NCBI GenBank assembly: GCA_017991935.1
Contig: JAGOPP010000009.1
Span: forward strand, 1-64,000
Direction: 5' to 3'
Source: Oscillospiraceae bacterium
Lineage (GTDB): Bacteria; Bacillota; Clostridia; Oscillospirales; Ruminococcaceae
Length of the DNA: 64,000 nt
Under the pieces are notes generated by a model that worked only from the letters and a program-made list of their open reading frames with translations, had not been told where the DNA came from and made no database searches. Positions within the stretch are counted from its first letter, which is position 1, and each line of letters begins with the position of its first letter. Shown piece after piece: positions 9,284 through 18,153 of this stretch. The position numbers were made by a program, and so were the translations under genes.

Positions 9284-10651
9284 ATGAAACAATTCGGCAA
9301 AAAAAATGAACTGCGGATGACCGAGGGCTCGATCTGGAAGCTGCTCACGCTGTTTTCGATCCCGCTGCTGATCGGCAACCTGTTTCAGCAGTTTTACAAC
9401 ACCGTGGACAGCGTCGTCGTCGGCCGGTTCGTCGGGAAAGAGGCGCTGGCGGCGGTCGGCTCCACGGCCAACATCATCAACGTGCTGATCGGCTGCTCGA
9501 GCGGCCTCGCCGTCGGCGCGAGCGTCGTCGTCGCGCAGTACTTCGGGGCCAAGGATAAAAAGGGCGTCGAGGACGCCGTACATACGATCCTGCTGTGCAC
9601 GTTCGGCCTCTGCCTCGTCTTCACGGCGATCGGGGTTTTGATGGTTGAGCCGATGCTGCGCCTGATGGCGACCCCCGCCGACGTCTACGAGGGCGCGCGC
9701 ACCTACCTGCGCATCTACTTCTCCGGGATCTCCTTCACCATGATTTACGACATGGGCGCGGGCATCCTGCGCGCGGTCGGCGACTCGCGGCGCCCGCTCT
9801 ATTTTCTGATCGTCTCCTCCATGCTCAACGTCGCGCTCGACCTGCACTTTGTGCTCAACTACGGCATGGGCATCGGGGGCGCGGCGTGGGCGACGGTGAT
9901 CTCGCAGGCCGTGTCGGCGCTGCTGATCCTGCTCTCCCTGAGCAGGACGGACGAGATCTACCGGCTGCGCTGGAAGCGGCTCAAGATCGTCTGGCCGATC
10001 CTAAAAAAGGTGGTGCTCGTGGGATTTCCCACGGCGCTGCGGATGATGATTACCTCGTTTTCCAACGTGTTCGTCATGTCCTACATCAACTATTTCGGCT
10101 CTGCCGTGATGGCGGGCTGGGCCGTCTACGGCAAGATCGACCAGTTTATGTTCCTGCCGATGCAGAGCCTCTCATTGAGCGTCACGACCTTTGTGGGGCA
10201 GAATCTCGGCGCGAACAACTGGAAGCGCGCGCGAAAAGGCATCGGCGTGACGACGAAGATGACCGTCTTCGCCACGCTCGCGCTGATGGTTGTGGTCGAG
10301 ATTTTTGCGGAGCCGGTGGTCGGGCTCTTTACCGGCGACCCGGAGGTCCTGCGGTACGGCGTGCTGTTCTGCCGGATCGTCTCGCCGTTCTACTGCATCT
10401 GCTGCGTCAATCAGGTGCTCTCCGGCGCGCTGTGCGGGGCGGGGGACTCCCTGACGCCGATGGTCTGCATGCTCTCCACCTTCGTCGTCTTCCGCCAAGT
10501 CTATCTGTTTGTGATCTCGCGGGTCTACAACACGGTGCTCTCGGTCGTCATGGGCTACCCGGCGGCTTGGGTGCTTTGCAGCCTGCTGATGCTCTGGTAT
10601 TTTAAGACCGGCCGCTGGGAGAAGCGGGCAAGGAATATCGCCGCGGAGTGA
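9284..10651 (+). CDS. MATE family efflux transporter
   Basis: A 455-residue polytopic membrane protein with about 12 hydrophobic segments and the MATE signature region (IPLLIGNLFQQFYNTVDS, then VVGRFVGKEALAAVG). Such carriers export cationic drugs or metabolites using Na+ or H+ gradients. The substrate cannot be read from sequence. The ATG at 9284 has GGGAAAGGGAGT upstream. It is transcribed divergently from the cysteine operon and stands alone. Confidence 0.9.
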   Translation: MKQFGKKNELRMTEGSIWKLLTLFSIPLLIGNLFQQFYNTVDSVVVGRFVGKEALAAVGSTANIINVLIGCSSGLAVGASVVVAQYFGAKDKKGVEDAVHTILLCTFGLCLVFTAIGVLMVEPMLRLMATPADVYEGARTYLRIYFSGISFTMIYDMGAGILRAVGDSRRPLYFLIVSSMLNVALDLHFVLNYGMGIGGAAWATVISQAVSALLILLSLSRTDEIYRLRWKRLKIVWPILKKVVLVGFPTALRMMITSFSNVFVMSYINYFGSAVMAGWAVYGKIDQFMFLPMQSLSLSVTTFVGQNLGANNWKRARKGIGVTTKMTVFATLALMVVVEIFAEPVVGLFTGDPEVLRYGVLFCRIVSPFYCICCVNQVLSGALCGAGDSLTPMVCMLSTFVVFRQVYLFVISRVYNTVLSVVMGYPAAWVLCSLLMLWYFKTGRWEKRARNIAAE

Positions 10652-10710
10652 TCTTGGGGAACGCGGCCACCCGCGCCGGGCGACCCGTCCACCGCCCACG
10701 CCCCGGCGTC

Positions 10711-10802
10711 GGCAGGAGGACTTCGCCATCCGCCGTGACCGTCCGCCGCCCGCCCTCACTGTCGCCTTCCCGACGTTGATAGGAGGATTTCGGCATCCGC
10801 CG
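10711..10802. repeat. Two imperfect 25-bp direct copies in the MATE-carboxypeptidase gap
   Basis: The stretch at 10711-10735 and the one at 10778-10802 share AGGAGGA followed by TTCGCCATCCGCCG or TTCGGCATCCGCCG. The surrounding DNA is GC-rich with no supported gene. Confidence 0.45.
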
Positions 10803-10860
10803 CTCGCGCCGGGCGAAGAATCATTTTTTCATAAACGTTCATCCGCGAAAGCGCAAAAAA

Positions 10861-10891
10861 ACTGCCGGAGGCGAAAACCCGCCCCGGCAGT
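10861..10891. terminator. Bidirectional terminator between MATE and carboxypeptidase genes
   Basis: ACTGCCGG-A-GGCG and CGCC-C-CGGCAGT form an interrupted stem, flanked by A7 on the left and T5 on the right, so it can serve both converging genes. Confidence 0.8.
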
Positions 10892-10895
10892 CTTT

Positions 10896-12239
10896 TTATA
10901 AGAGATCCGGCTCGTCGAACGGAGGGTCCCGCCTGCGGGAGCTCTCCCATTTTGCGAGCCTTCTTTTTTTCTCCATGCGGAGCCTGCGGTATTTGCGCAG
11001 GTTGTAGAAACGGACGCACAGGACGGCGGCGGCGAGGACCAGCAGGGTGCAAAGCGGCACCGCGATCCAGCCCCACCACGGGATGGGGGACTTTTCCGCG
11101 CCCGAAACGAGGCCGGCCCCGGGATTTTCCACCTCCGCCGAAGCCCCGGCGGGCGCGAGCTCCTCGGGGTAATAGGTCAGGATGTCGGAGCGCATGGCGG
11201 AGTTGTCGGGCACCGAGAGCGTAAAATAGGGGTTTTCCGCGTCCGCCGCATGGGTGTAATCCGCCGTGACGTCGGCGGCCGTGAGGCCGCCCGCCAGCAG
11301 CAGGCGGACGCTATCGGGGTAGACGTATTCGGCCGCGCCGTCGCTGCTTTCCAAGCCGCCGGCGCACTCCGGGGCAAAATCGACGCCGTAAAAATTCTCG
11401 AAGCAGTAGTCGAACAGCGCGGTGGAATCCTTGTATTTGTCGTATTTGTCGCCGCTTTTGAGCGCGACGCAGACGAGGCGCACGCCGTCCTTTTCCGCGA
11501 CGGTGACGATCGTGTGCTTGGCCTCCTCCGTCCACCCGAGCTTTCCGCCGGTGGCGTAGTCGTAACCGAAGACGCCGTTATTTTCCGGCCCGACGATCAT
11601 CGCGTGGTGGGTGCCCATCACGCGGGCCTCGGCCTGCTTGTTGGTCGGCCCGATGGTCCACTCCCACGCGTCGAAGTAGGTCTCGAAGCCCTTGACCGTC
11701 AGCGCGTATTTCGTGATGAGGCACAGGTCGTAGGCGGAGGTGTAGTGGTTGGGGTCCGGCATGCCGGTCGGGTTGACGAAGTGGCTGTCCTCGCAGTGGA
11801 GCGCCGCGAGCTTTTCGTTCATCCGCGAGACAAAGTCGTCGATGGAGCCGGCGGCCGCGTCGGCGAGCCCCTGCGCGCAGTCGTTGGCGGACTCCACCAT
11901 CGCACCGTAGAGCAGGTCCTCGATCTTGCAGGTCTCGCCCGCGGAGAAGGCAAGGTGGGTGGAGCCGTGGTCGTAGACGGCCGCCTCTTTGGAAAACGTG
12001 TAGCGCTCCGCCGGGTCGAGGGTCTCGAGCGCCATGGCCGCGGTCAGGATCTTCGTCACGCTGGCGGGGTACATCTCGGTGTAGGGGTTTTTGCCGATCA
12101 GCATTTGGCCGGTGTCCGCGTCCATGACGCAGTACGCCTCGGAGTAGGCGGAGGGCGGGGAGAGCGTCTCCGCCTTGGCGGGAAACGCCGACAACAAAAT
12201 AAAACACAGGGAACCCACCGCGCAGAGAAGTTTTTTCAT
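10896..12239 (-). CDS. D-alanyl-D-alanine carboxypeptidase (DacF-like, S11 family)
   Basis: A 447-residue penicillin-binding carboxypeptidase that trims D-Ala from peptidoglycan stem peptides. It has a signal peptide (KLLCAVGSLCFILLSAFPAKA), the S-x-x-K site (PASVTKIL), S-x-N (ESANDCAQ) and, at the third motif, GGKLGWT where the family has K-T-G. A C-terminal membrane segment (WIAVPLCTLLVLAAAVLCV) and basic tail anchor it, unlike the amphipathic helix of many DacA proteins. The K-L-G variant is odd; activity may be kept because Lys and Gly remain. DacF-type enzymes act in vegetative or spore cortex maturation. Confidence 0.88.
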   Translation of the reverse strand: MKKLLCAVGSLCFILLSAFPAKAETLSPPSAYSEAYCVMDADTGQMLIGKNPYTEMYPASVTKILTAAMALETLDPAERYTFSKEAAVYDHGSTHLAFSAGETCKIEDLLYGAMVESANDCAQGLADAAAGSIDDFVSRMNEKLAALHCEDSHFVNPTGMPDPNHYTSAYDLCLITKYALTVKGFETYFDAWEWTIGPTNKQAEARVMGTHHAMIVGPENNGVFGYDYATGGKLGWTEEAKHTIVTVAEKDGVRLVCVALKSGDKYDKYKDSTALFDYCFENFYGVDFAPECAGGLESSDGAAEYVYPDSVRLLLAGGLTAADVTADYTHAADAENPYFTLSVPDNSAMRSDILTYYPEELAPAGASAEVENPGAGLVSGAEKSPIPWWGWIAVPLCTLLVLAAAVLCVRFYNLRKYRRLRMEKKRRLAKWESSRRRDPPFDEPDLL

Positions 12240-12381
12240 GGGGCCATTCCTTTTCTGTTTGGATTTTTATATAGTTTCGCATGGAATTGTGATGCCTGTT
12301 GCGGGAAAAAGGCGTCCGCGGAATATTTTATCCCATTTTCGCAGATACTATCGGCAAAATCAAGACGAGGAGCTGTTTTTT

Positions 12382-12606
12382 ATGATGAACGCATTGGATA
12401 AATTCGCCCTGACGCTGGTGATCATCGGCGCGATCAACTGGGGGCTGATCGGCCTCTTTCAGCTGGATCTGGTCGCGTGGCTGTTCGGCGGCGCGGCCAT
12501 GCTGGTCAGCCGGATCATCTATACCTTGGTCGGCCTCGGCGGGATCTGGAGCATTTCCTTGCTCTTTAAAGACTACGAGCCCGGGACCGCGTCCCAAGCG
12601 GGCTGA
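12382..12606 (+). CDS. DUF378 family small membrane protein
   Basis: A 74-residue protein with two hydrophobic segments (FALTLVIIGAINWGLIGLF and LVSRIIYTLVGLGGIWSIS). The INWGLIG motif is typical of the DUF378/YuzA family, whose function is unknown. Two ATGs in a row at 12382 and 12385 follow GACGAGGAG. A longer in-frame ORF from 12175 overlaps the carboxypeptidase leader and lacks a ribosome site, so the short form is preferred. Confidence 0.85.
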   Translation: MMNALDKFALTLVIIGAINWGLIGLFQLDLVAWLFGGAAMLVSRIIYTLVGLGGIWSISLLFKDYEPGTASQAG

Positions 12607-12683
12607 CGTCGCTTTCATCCGGCGGCGCGCCCCGCCGCCCTACATACCGAAGTCCGAAGGGGGGGTCGAACGCTCGCCAGATA

Positions 12684-12713
12684 AAAATACCAGCCGGTTG
12701 CGGCTGGTATTTT
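12684..12713. terminator. Bidirectional terminator of DUF378 gene and ackA
   Basis: AAAATACCAGCCG and CGGCTGGTATTTT form a 13-bp perfect stem with a GTTG loop, A/T-rich on both sides, between two converging genes. Confidence 0.9.
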
Positions 12714-12729
12714 ATTATGCGGGGAAAGG

Positions 12730-13932
12730 TCAGCCGAAGACTTTCTCGACGGTATCCCGGGCGATCATGATCTCCTCGTTGGTCGGGATGACCCACGCCT
12801 CGACCCTGCTGTCCGCGGTGGAGAATCTGCACTCCTTGCGGCTCGCGTTTTTGTTGAGCTCTTGGCCGATCGAGAGGCCGAGGAATTCCATGTCGGAGCA
12901 AATCTCGGCGCGGATGGAGGAGGAGTTTTCGCCGATGCCGCCGGTGAAGATGATGGCGTCGATGCCGCCCATCGCGGCCGCGTAGCCGCCGGCGATCTTT
13001 TTGATTTGGTAGGTGAACATATCGAGCGCGAGCTGGGCGCGCTGGTTGCCTTCGGCGGCGGCGGTCTGCAAATCGCGGCAGTCGTTGGAGACGCCGGATA
13101 CGCCGAGGAAGCCGGATTCTTTATTCATGAGGTTCGACATGCGCTCCGGGGTGAAGCCCTCTTTTTCCATCACGTAGGTGACGACGGAGGGGTCGATGCC
13201 GCCGCAGCGGGTGCCCATGATGAAGCCGTCGAGCGGGGTGAGGCCCATGGAGGTGTCCACGACCTTGCCGTCCTTGACGGCGGAGAGGCTGGAGCCGTTG
13301 CCGAGGTGGCAGATGACCAGCTTGGTGCCCTCCGGTTTTTTGCCGGTGATCTCAAAATAGCGTTTGGTGATGAAGTGGTGGCTGGTGCCGTGGAAGCCGT
13401 AGCGGCGGATCGAGTATTTCTCATAATACTCGTACGGGATGCCGAACATGTAGGCCTTGGGCGGCATGGTCTGGTGGAAAGAGGTGTCGAAGACGGCGAC
13501 CATCGGGACCCCTTTGCCGAAGACCTCTTGGCAGGCCTTCATGGCGATGGCCTGCGGCGGGTTGTGCAGCGGGCCGAGATCCTTGAATTTGACGCCGATG
13601 TCCTCGATGACCTCGTCCGTAATCAGCGTGGAGGACTTGTACTTTTCGGAGCCGTGGAGCACGCGGTGTCCGATGGCCTTGATCTCGCGGATGTCGCCGA
13701 CGACCTTGTTTTCCCCGGTGGTCAGCAGCTTGACGAGCTCGATGAAGGCCTCTTTATGCGTCGGGAAATCGACGTCGTATTCGGTTGTCCAACCGGATTG
13801 GGTTTTATGGCTGATGTGTCCGCCGAGGCCGATTCTCTCGCAGAGGCCCTTCGCGACGACCTCTTCGGTCTCCATCTCGATCAGCTGATACTTCAGAGAG
13901 GAGCTTCCGGCGTTGATGACCAGTACTTTCAT
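12730..13932 (-). CDS. ackA: Acetate kinase
   Basis: A 400-residue enzyme converting acetyl phosphate and ADP to acetate and ATP, the substrate-level phosphorylation step of acetogenic fermentation. ASKHA phosphate motifs are seen: VLVINAGSSSLKYQL at the start, GHRVLHG, FDTSFHQTMP, HLGNGSSLSA and FTGGIGENS. The start at 13932 follows GGAGG by 8 bases; a five-codon longer form (13947) overlaps the ribosome site. No pta is adjacent in this window. Confidence 0.96.
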   Translation of the reverse strand: MKVLVINAGSSSLKYQLIEMETEEVVAKGLCERIGLGGHISHKTQSGWTTEYDVDFPTHKEAFIELVKLLTTGENKVVGDIREIKAIGHRVLHGSEKYKSSTLITDEVIEDIGVKFKDLGPLHNPPQAIAMKACQEVFGKGVPMVAVFDTSFHQTMPPKAYMFGIPYEYYEKYSIRRYGFHGTSHHFITKRYFEITGKKPEGTKLVICHLGNGSSLSAVKDGKVVDTSMGLTPLDGFIMGTRCGGIDPSVVTYVMEKEGFTPERMSNLMNKESGFLGVSGVSNDCRDLQTAAAEGNQRAQLALDMFTYQIKKIAGGYAAAMGGIDAIIFTGGIGENSSSIRAEICSDMEFLGLSIGQELNKNASRKECRFSTADSRVEAWVIPTNEEIMIARDTVEKVFG

Positions 13933-13982
13933 TTTCCTAACCTCCAAATAATAAATCCGACTCTATTTGGTTGACGGCGCGC

Positions 13983-14011
13983 TTGACGCCATCACAACAT
14001 TCCTATATTAT
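13983..14011 (+). promoter_or_regulatory. Candidate tmcAL promoter overlapping the ackA promoter
   Basis: TTGACG (13983-13988), 17-bp spacer and TATTAT (14006-14011). Its -10 occupies almost the same bases as the ackA -10, so the two divergent promoters should exclude each other. Confidence 0.55.
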
Positions 14012-14033
14012 TACACTATGGGTAAAATTTCAA
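14005..14033 (-). promoter_or_regulatory. ackA promoter
   Basis: TTGAAA (14033-14028), 17-bp spacer and TAATAT (14010-14005) on the minus strand. Confidence 0.75.
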
Positions 14034-14102
14034 GCCCCATACACTTTAACGGGCAAAATTATGCATATTTTGCGTCAAATTTCTAAAAAGGAGGCGCCGC
14101 AT

Positions 14103-15299
14103 GTGAAAATTGCCGGGATTATCGCGGAATATGACCCGTTTCATAACGGCCACGCCTACCAGATCGGCCGGACGAGGGCCGCGGGCGCACAGGCGATCGT
14201 CGCCGTCCTCGGCGGGGATTTCACCCAGAGAGGCGAGCCGGCCTTCTGCCCCAAGGAGCTTCGCGCGAGGGCCGCGCTGCGCTGCGGGGCCGACCTGATT
14301 CTGGAACTGCCGCTCCCCTACGCGATCGGCAGCGCGGAGCGGTTCGCCTTCGGCGGGATCTCGCTGCTCGCGGCGCTGGGCTGCGTCGACGCGCTCTCCT
14401 TCGGCAGCGAGAGCGGAGACGCCGAGGGCGTATGGGCCGTCGCGGAAGTCCTCTCCTCGCCGGAATACGCGGCGGAACTCAAAACCTGCCTCGCAAGCGG
14501 CGTCTCGATGGCCGCGGCGCGGGAGGGGGCTGTCCGGAAGCTCCTGCCGGAGAAGGCGGATCTCCTCAAAAACCCCAACGATTCCCTCGGGGCCGAGTAC
14601 TGCAAATGGGTGCGAAAGCTGACGCCGCGGACGGAAATCCTCGCGGTCCGGCGCTACGGGGCGGGGCACGGCGAGATGACGGCCCTGCGCTCCGGCGTCG
14701 TCTCCGCGTCATACCTGCGCAGTCTTTGCTCGCCGGAGGAGATGCGGCCCTATATACCGGAGGCGGCGTACGAGGCGCTCGCGGAGGGCCGCGCGGCCGG
14801 CAAATTCCCCGCCGAGCCCGAAAAGCTCGAAACCGCCATGCTCGCGAAGCTCCGCGCGCTCTCCGAGGAGGAGTTCGCCCGTCTGCCCGACTGCGCGGCG
14901 GAGGGGTTTTATCACCGCGTGTACGGCGCGGCGCAGAGGGCCGCCACGCTCTCGGAATTTTACGAGCTTGCAAAGACGAAGCGCTACGCGATGAGCCGCA
15001 TCCGGCGCATCGCGGCGGCGGCCTTCACGGGCTTGGATCTCTCCGTGCTCGAGCTGGGCGGGCCTCCGTATTGCCGCGTGCTCGCCATGAACGAGACCGG
15101 CGCCGCCGTGCTCAAAGAGGCGGCCAAGCGCCCAACGGATGTGCCGATCGCGTGCTCGCTCGCGGATCTCGAGAAGACCTCGCCCGAGGCGGCGCGCTTC
15201 GCGCGGCTCGAGAGCCGGGCGGAGGATCTCTATCAGCTCTGTCTGCCGGAGCCGGGCCCCTGCGGCGTGGAATACCGCTGGCAGGTGATCCGGGAGTAG
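14103..15299 (+). CDS. tmcAL: tRNA(Met) cytidine acetate ligase (TmcAL, YlbM family)
   Basis: A 398-residue nucleotidyltransferase-fold enzyme expected to activate acetate with ATP and acetylate C34 of elongator tRNA-Met. The N-terminal motif IIAEYDPFHNGH carries the HxGH-type nucleotide site. QRGEPAFCPKELRA, LELPLPYA and FGSESGD are conserved in the Bacillus YlbM family. The start is GTG (14103-14105) with AAAAAGGAGG (14085-14094) upstream; an ATG two bases earlier runs into a stop. Sharing an intergenic region with ackA, which makes acetate, is suggestive. Confidence 0.9.
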   Translation: MKIAGIIAEYDPFHNGHAYQIGRTRAAGAQAIVAVLGGDFTQRGEPAFCPKELRARAALRCGADLILELPLPYAIGSAERFAFGGISLLAALGCVDALSFGSESGDAEGVWAVAEVLSSPEYAAELKTCLASGVSMAAAREGAVRKLLPEKADLLKNPNDSLGAEYCKWVRKLTPRTEILAVRRYGAGHGEMTALRSGVVSASYLRSLCSPEEMRPYIPEAAYEALAEGRAAGKFPAEPEKLETAMLAKLRALSEEEFARLPDCAAEGFYHRVYGAAQRAATLSEFYELAKTKRYAMSRIRRIAAAAFTGLDLSVLELGGPPYCRVLAMNETGAAVLKEAAKRPTDVPIACSLADLEKTSPEAARFARLESRAEDLYQLCLPEPGPCGVEYRWQVIRE

Positions 15300-15395
15300 C
15301 GGCAAAAGAGAGGCGCGGCATGCGGGGCTGTCTTTGCCCGGCCCTTTTTGCCGGAGGGCGGGCCCCGCTCAATCTGAAATAAAAAACAAAGACGG

Positions 15396-15430
15396 CGCTC
15401 CGCGGGAAAGACCCCCGCGGGGCGTTTTTT
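15396..15430 (+). terminator. tmcAL terminator
   Basis: CGCTCCGCGGG and CCCGCGGGGCG form an 11-bp stem with one wobble pair, followed by TTTTTT. Confidence 0.85.
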
Positions 15431-15471
15431 GACGGGAGCGGCGAAGCTGATCCCGGGCGTTCGCGCCGGTC

Positions 15472-16176
15472 TTATTCTTCCCCCAAAATTTTTTTAATCT
15501 CCCGGAGGTTTCGGATCGTATAATCCGGGGCGTCCTCGGGATTCCCGGAGAAGGGCAGGCCGGAGGGGTTGTACCAGCAGGCGTCGATGCCCGCCGCCCG
15601 CGCGCCGAGGATGTCGCTCGAGAGCGAATCGCCGACCGCGAGCGCGGCTTCCGGCGCGAACGCCGGGATCCGCGAAAAGCAAAACTCGTAAAACGCCCGC
15701 TGCGGCTTCGGCGCGCCGATCTCCTCGGAGATAAAGACGCCGTCCATCAGCTCCCCGAAGCCGGAGAGCTCCATCTTGCGGCGCTGCGTCACGGAGACGC
15801 CGTTGGAAACTACATACTGGCGGTAATTTTCCTTTAATTCCATACAGAGCGTATAGGAGTCGTCGAGGTAATAGCAGACGCTGCCCAGCAGCGCCTGATA
15901 GACGTCCTGAAAGTCCTGAAGCCCGATCTCCGTGATCCCGATCTCCTGAAACAGGAGCCGGAAGCGCTCGAGCTTGAGCTCCTCTTTCCCGATCTCGCCG
16001 CGCTCAAAGCGCTTCCAAAGGCCCTCGTTGATGCCGGAATAGAGGGAGACCGCGCCGTCGTCCACCTCGCGGCCAAAACGCCCAAACGTCTCCCGCAGCG
16101 CGTAGCTCTCGGACTTTTTAAAATCCAGCAGCGTCTGGTCGACATCCCAAAACAAAAAACGGTAGGGTTTTCCCAT
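15472..16176 (-). CDS. HAD-superfamily phosphatase (YjjG/YfnB-type nucleotidase)
   Basis: A 234-residue haloacid dehalogenase-like hydrolase. Motif I is FWDVDQTLLDF with the nucleophile and acid/base aspartates, motif II is VVSNGV, and motif IV is AVGDSLSSDILGA. The cap region matches the YjjG/YfnB group that dephosphorylates non-canonical pyrimidine nucleotides; exact substrate is uncertain. The start at 16176 has AAAAGAGG upstream; the longer ORF to 16272 is unsupported. Confidence 0.85.
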   Translation of the reverse strand: MGKPYRFLFWDVDQTLLDFKKSESYALRETFGRFGREVDDGAVSLYSGINEGLWKRFERGEIGKEELKLERFRLLFQEIGITEIGLQDFQDVYQALLGSVCYYLDDSYTLCMELKENYRQYVVSNGVSVTQRRKMELSGFGELMDGVFISEEIGAPKPQRAFYEFCFSRIPAFAPEAALAVGDSLSSDILGARAAGIDACWYNPSGLPFSGNPEDAPDYTIRNLREIKKILGEE

Positions 16177-16448
16177 GGCGGGCCTCTTTTCTTCCGCGGA
16201 GCCGGGACGCCCCGGCGCGGATCGGTTCGTTTTATTTAAAGAAATCATAAAACAGCCGCCCCAAAAAAGCAAGACGGGACAGGAAATTCCATTCGTACCA
16301 GAACTTTTCTGGGCATAATACAGGCGAAAAAGGACTACCCGCTTTTTTAAAAACGATTTTGTGGTAGAATAAGATCGAAAAAGGTCAAAATCGCGAAAGC
16401 GGGCTTCCGGCGGCCGGGCTTCGATTCCGCCGGAGAAGGGAGCGTCCC

Positions 16449-17399
16449 ATGAAAAAAATGCGTATCCTGTCCGCCCTGCTGGCGGCGATCTTCCTGTTCG
16501 GCGCGGCCGGCTGCGACGGGCGGGACGAGGAGACGGGATCCCCGGTTCTTACGGGGGACGCGGAGCTCGTCATCACGCCGGTGAAGCCGGAGATCGAGCC
16601 GGAATCCGAGCCGGAGTCCGAGTCCGAATCGCAGGACGAGACCTACCTCAACAACCTGCGCGCGCTCGAGGCGATGGGCGCGGATTTTGTGGAGATCGCG
16701 AACCTCAGCCCGGAGAACGTGCCGTGGGGGCCGGGCGTGCAGTTCGACGCGACCGGGAAGCCCGTCGCGTGCGTCGGGCTTCAGGAGAAATATGGAAAAT
16801 ACAACGCCGATTTTCTTCGCTCCGGCGATGAGTATCAAGGAAAGGTCTATCTCACCTTCGACGAGGGCTACGAAAACGGCTACACGGGCGCCATCCTCGA
16901 CACGCTCAAGGAGAAAGGCGTCAGCGCGGTCTTCTTTGTCACGCTCCCCTACGCGCAGAGCCAGCCGGAGCTTGTGCGGCGCATGATCGACGAGGGCCAC
17001 GTCGTCGGCAACCATTCGGCCCGCCATAAGAATTTCACGCAGCTCACGTTCGAGGAGGCCTACGCCGAGGTCGCCGACAACCATAATTATGTGCAGGACA
17101 ACTTCGATTACAGCATGTACCTGTGGCGCTTCCCGGAGGGCGCGTTCTCCGAACAGAGCGTCGCGCTGCTGCAAAAGATGGGGTACCGCAGCGTGTTCTG
17201 GAGCTTCGCCTATAAAGATTGGGACCCGGCGGCCCAGATGGAAACCGGCGCGGCCTTTGCCAAAATCACCGGCTCGCTGCACGACGGGGAGATCTTCCTG
17301 CTGCACGCGGTCTCGGCGACCAACGCGGCGGTCCTCGGCGACGTCATCGACTACGTGCGCGGGCAGGGCTACGAGTTCGAGAAATACACGCTCGACTGA
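16449..17399 (+). CDS. pdaA: PdaA-like polysaccharide deacetylase lipoprotein
   Basis: A 316-residue NodB-fold deacetylase. The N terminus is a lipoprotein signal (KKMRILSALLAAIFLFGAAG then Cys), followed by an acidic E-S-P-rich linker. Catalytic motifs are LTFDEGYENGYTG, VVGNHSARHKNF and the LWRFPEGAFSE region, matching PdaA, which makes muramic delta-lactam in spore cortex, better than generic NodB enzymes (TFDDG). The lipobox Cys is at residue 22. It is a single-gene unit with its own terminator. A cortex role is inferred from the family. Confidence 0.88.
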   Translation: MKKMRILSALLAAIFLFGAAGCDGRDEETGSPVLTGDAELVITPVKPEIEPESEPESESESQDETYLNNLRALEAMGADFVEIANLSPENVPWGPGVQFDATGKPVACVGLQEKYGKYNADFLRSGDEYQGKVYLTFDEGYENGYTGAILDTLKEKGVSAVFFVTLPYAQSQPELVRRMIDEGHVVGNHSARHKNFTQLTFEEAYAEVADNHNYVQDNFDYSMYLWRFPEGAFSEQSVALLQKMGYRSVFWSFAYKDWDPAAQMETGAAFAKITGSLHDGEIFLLHAVSATNAAVLGDVIDYVRGQGYEFEKYTLD

Positions 17400-17421
17400 G
17401 CGATACAAAGATCAAAATTTC

Positions 17422-17459
17422 GCCGCGGCCCGCGCAAACAACGCGGGCCGCGGCCTTTT
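17422..17459 (+). terminator. pdaA terminator
   Basis: GCCGCGGCCCGCG and CGCGGGCCGCGGC form a 13-bp stem with a 7-nt loop, followed by CTTTTT. Confidence 0.9.
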
Positions 17460-17485
17460 TATGGCATCCGGGCCCAAAAATCTTA

Positions 17486-17764
17486 TTACTCTCTGCCGGC
17501 GCACTCCGCGGCGAGCTTCTCCTTGGCCTCCTCGAGCGCCTTCGCGAGCTGGTCGGCGCAGGAAGTCTCGTTATCCCCGCAGCGGTTGCCCTTGAGCACG
17601 GCGATGATTTTGTCCGCCTGCCAGCCCTCTAAAATCTTCGGGATCGCGGAGAGATTACCTTGGCAGCCGCCGGTGAACTCGATCTGGGTGACGACGCCGT
17701 CCTCGGAGAGGTCGAACCGGATCTTTCTCGAGCAGACGCCGCGCGTCGTATAGCGGTATTCCAT
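17486..17764 (-). CDS. TSCPD domain protein (TIGR03905 type)
   Basis: A 92-residue protein matching the small TSCPD family seen in Clostridia. Conserved features are YTTRGVCSRKI, FTGGCQGNL and IPKILEG with paired cysteines, plus a helical C terminus. The TSCPD module also ends some ribonucleotide reductases, but a stand-alone function is unknown. AAAGGATGG precedes the ATG. Confidence 0.85.
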   Translation of the reverse strand: MEYRYTTRGVCSRKIRFDLSEDGVVTQIEFTGGCQGNLSAIPKILEGWQADKIIAVLKGNRCGDNETSCADQLAKALEEAKEKLAAECAGRE

Positions 17765-17903
17765 CGTTTTTTTCCATCCTTTACGCCTGAAAAGATTTCT
17801 TAGAAACGCGGGGCCCGGGCGCGGTTTTCACCCGCAAGGATTCCGGCGTGCGCGTTGAGCGCGAGCACGGGATTTTTAAACGCGGCCCCCGCCCGCGGGA
17901 TTT

Positions 17904-18153
17904 CGGCCCTGCAAACCGGGCAAAAGAAGATGCTCAAGGCCAAAAGCGGCCGCCCATGCCGCGAACCGGGCCGGAGGCGCTCATCGGCCCCCCGCGAAGA
18001 AAAGAACCAGCAGGACCAGCGCCGCCGTCGGCCCCGCAAACTGGGCAAAAAAAGATGCTCAAGGCCAAAAGCGGCCGCCCATGCCGCGAACCGGGCCGGA
18101 GCGCTCATAGCCTCCCCGCGAAGAAAAGAACCAGCAGGATCAGCGCCGCCGTC
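17904..18153. repeat. 125-bp tandem duplication including the 3' end of the DUF1294 gene
   Basis: The stretch starting CGGCCCTGCAAACCGGG at 17904 repeats from 18029 (CGGCCCCGCAAACTGGG) through 18153 with a handful of differences. The right copy contains the last ~16 codons and stop of the DUF1294 gene; the left copy is outside it but still ends the equivalent reading frame in TGA. The 17765-18104 gap holds little besides this repeat. Confidence 0.85.

Noticed and set aside
16347..17408. Minus-strand ORF opposite pdaA
   Set aside because: Shadow; the plus-strand protein has a lipoprotein signal and deacetylase motifs.
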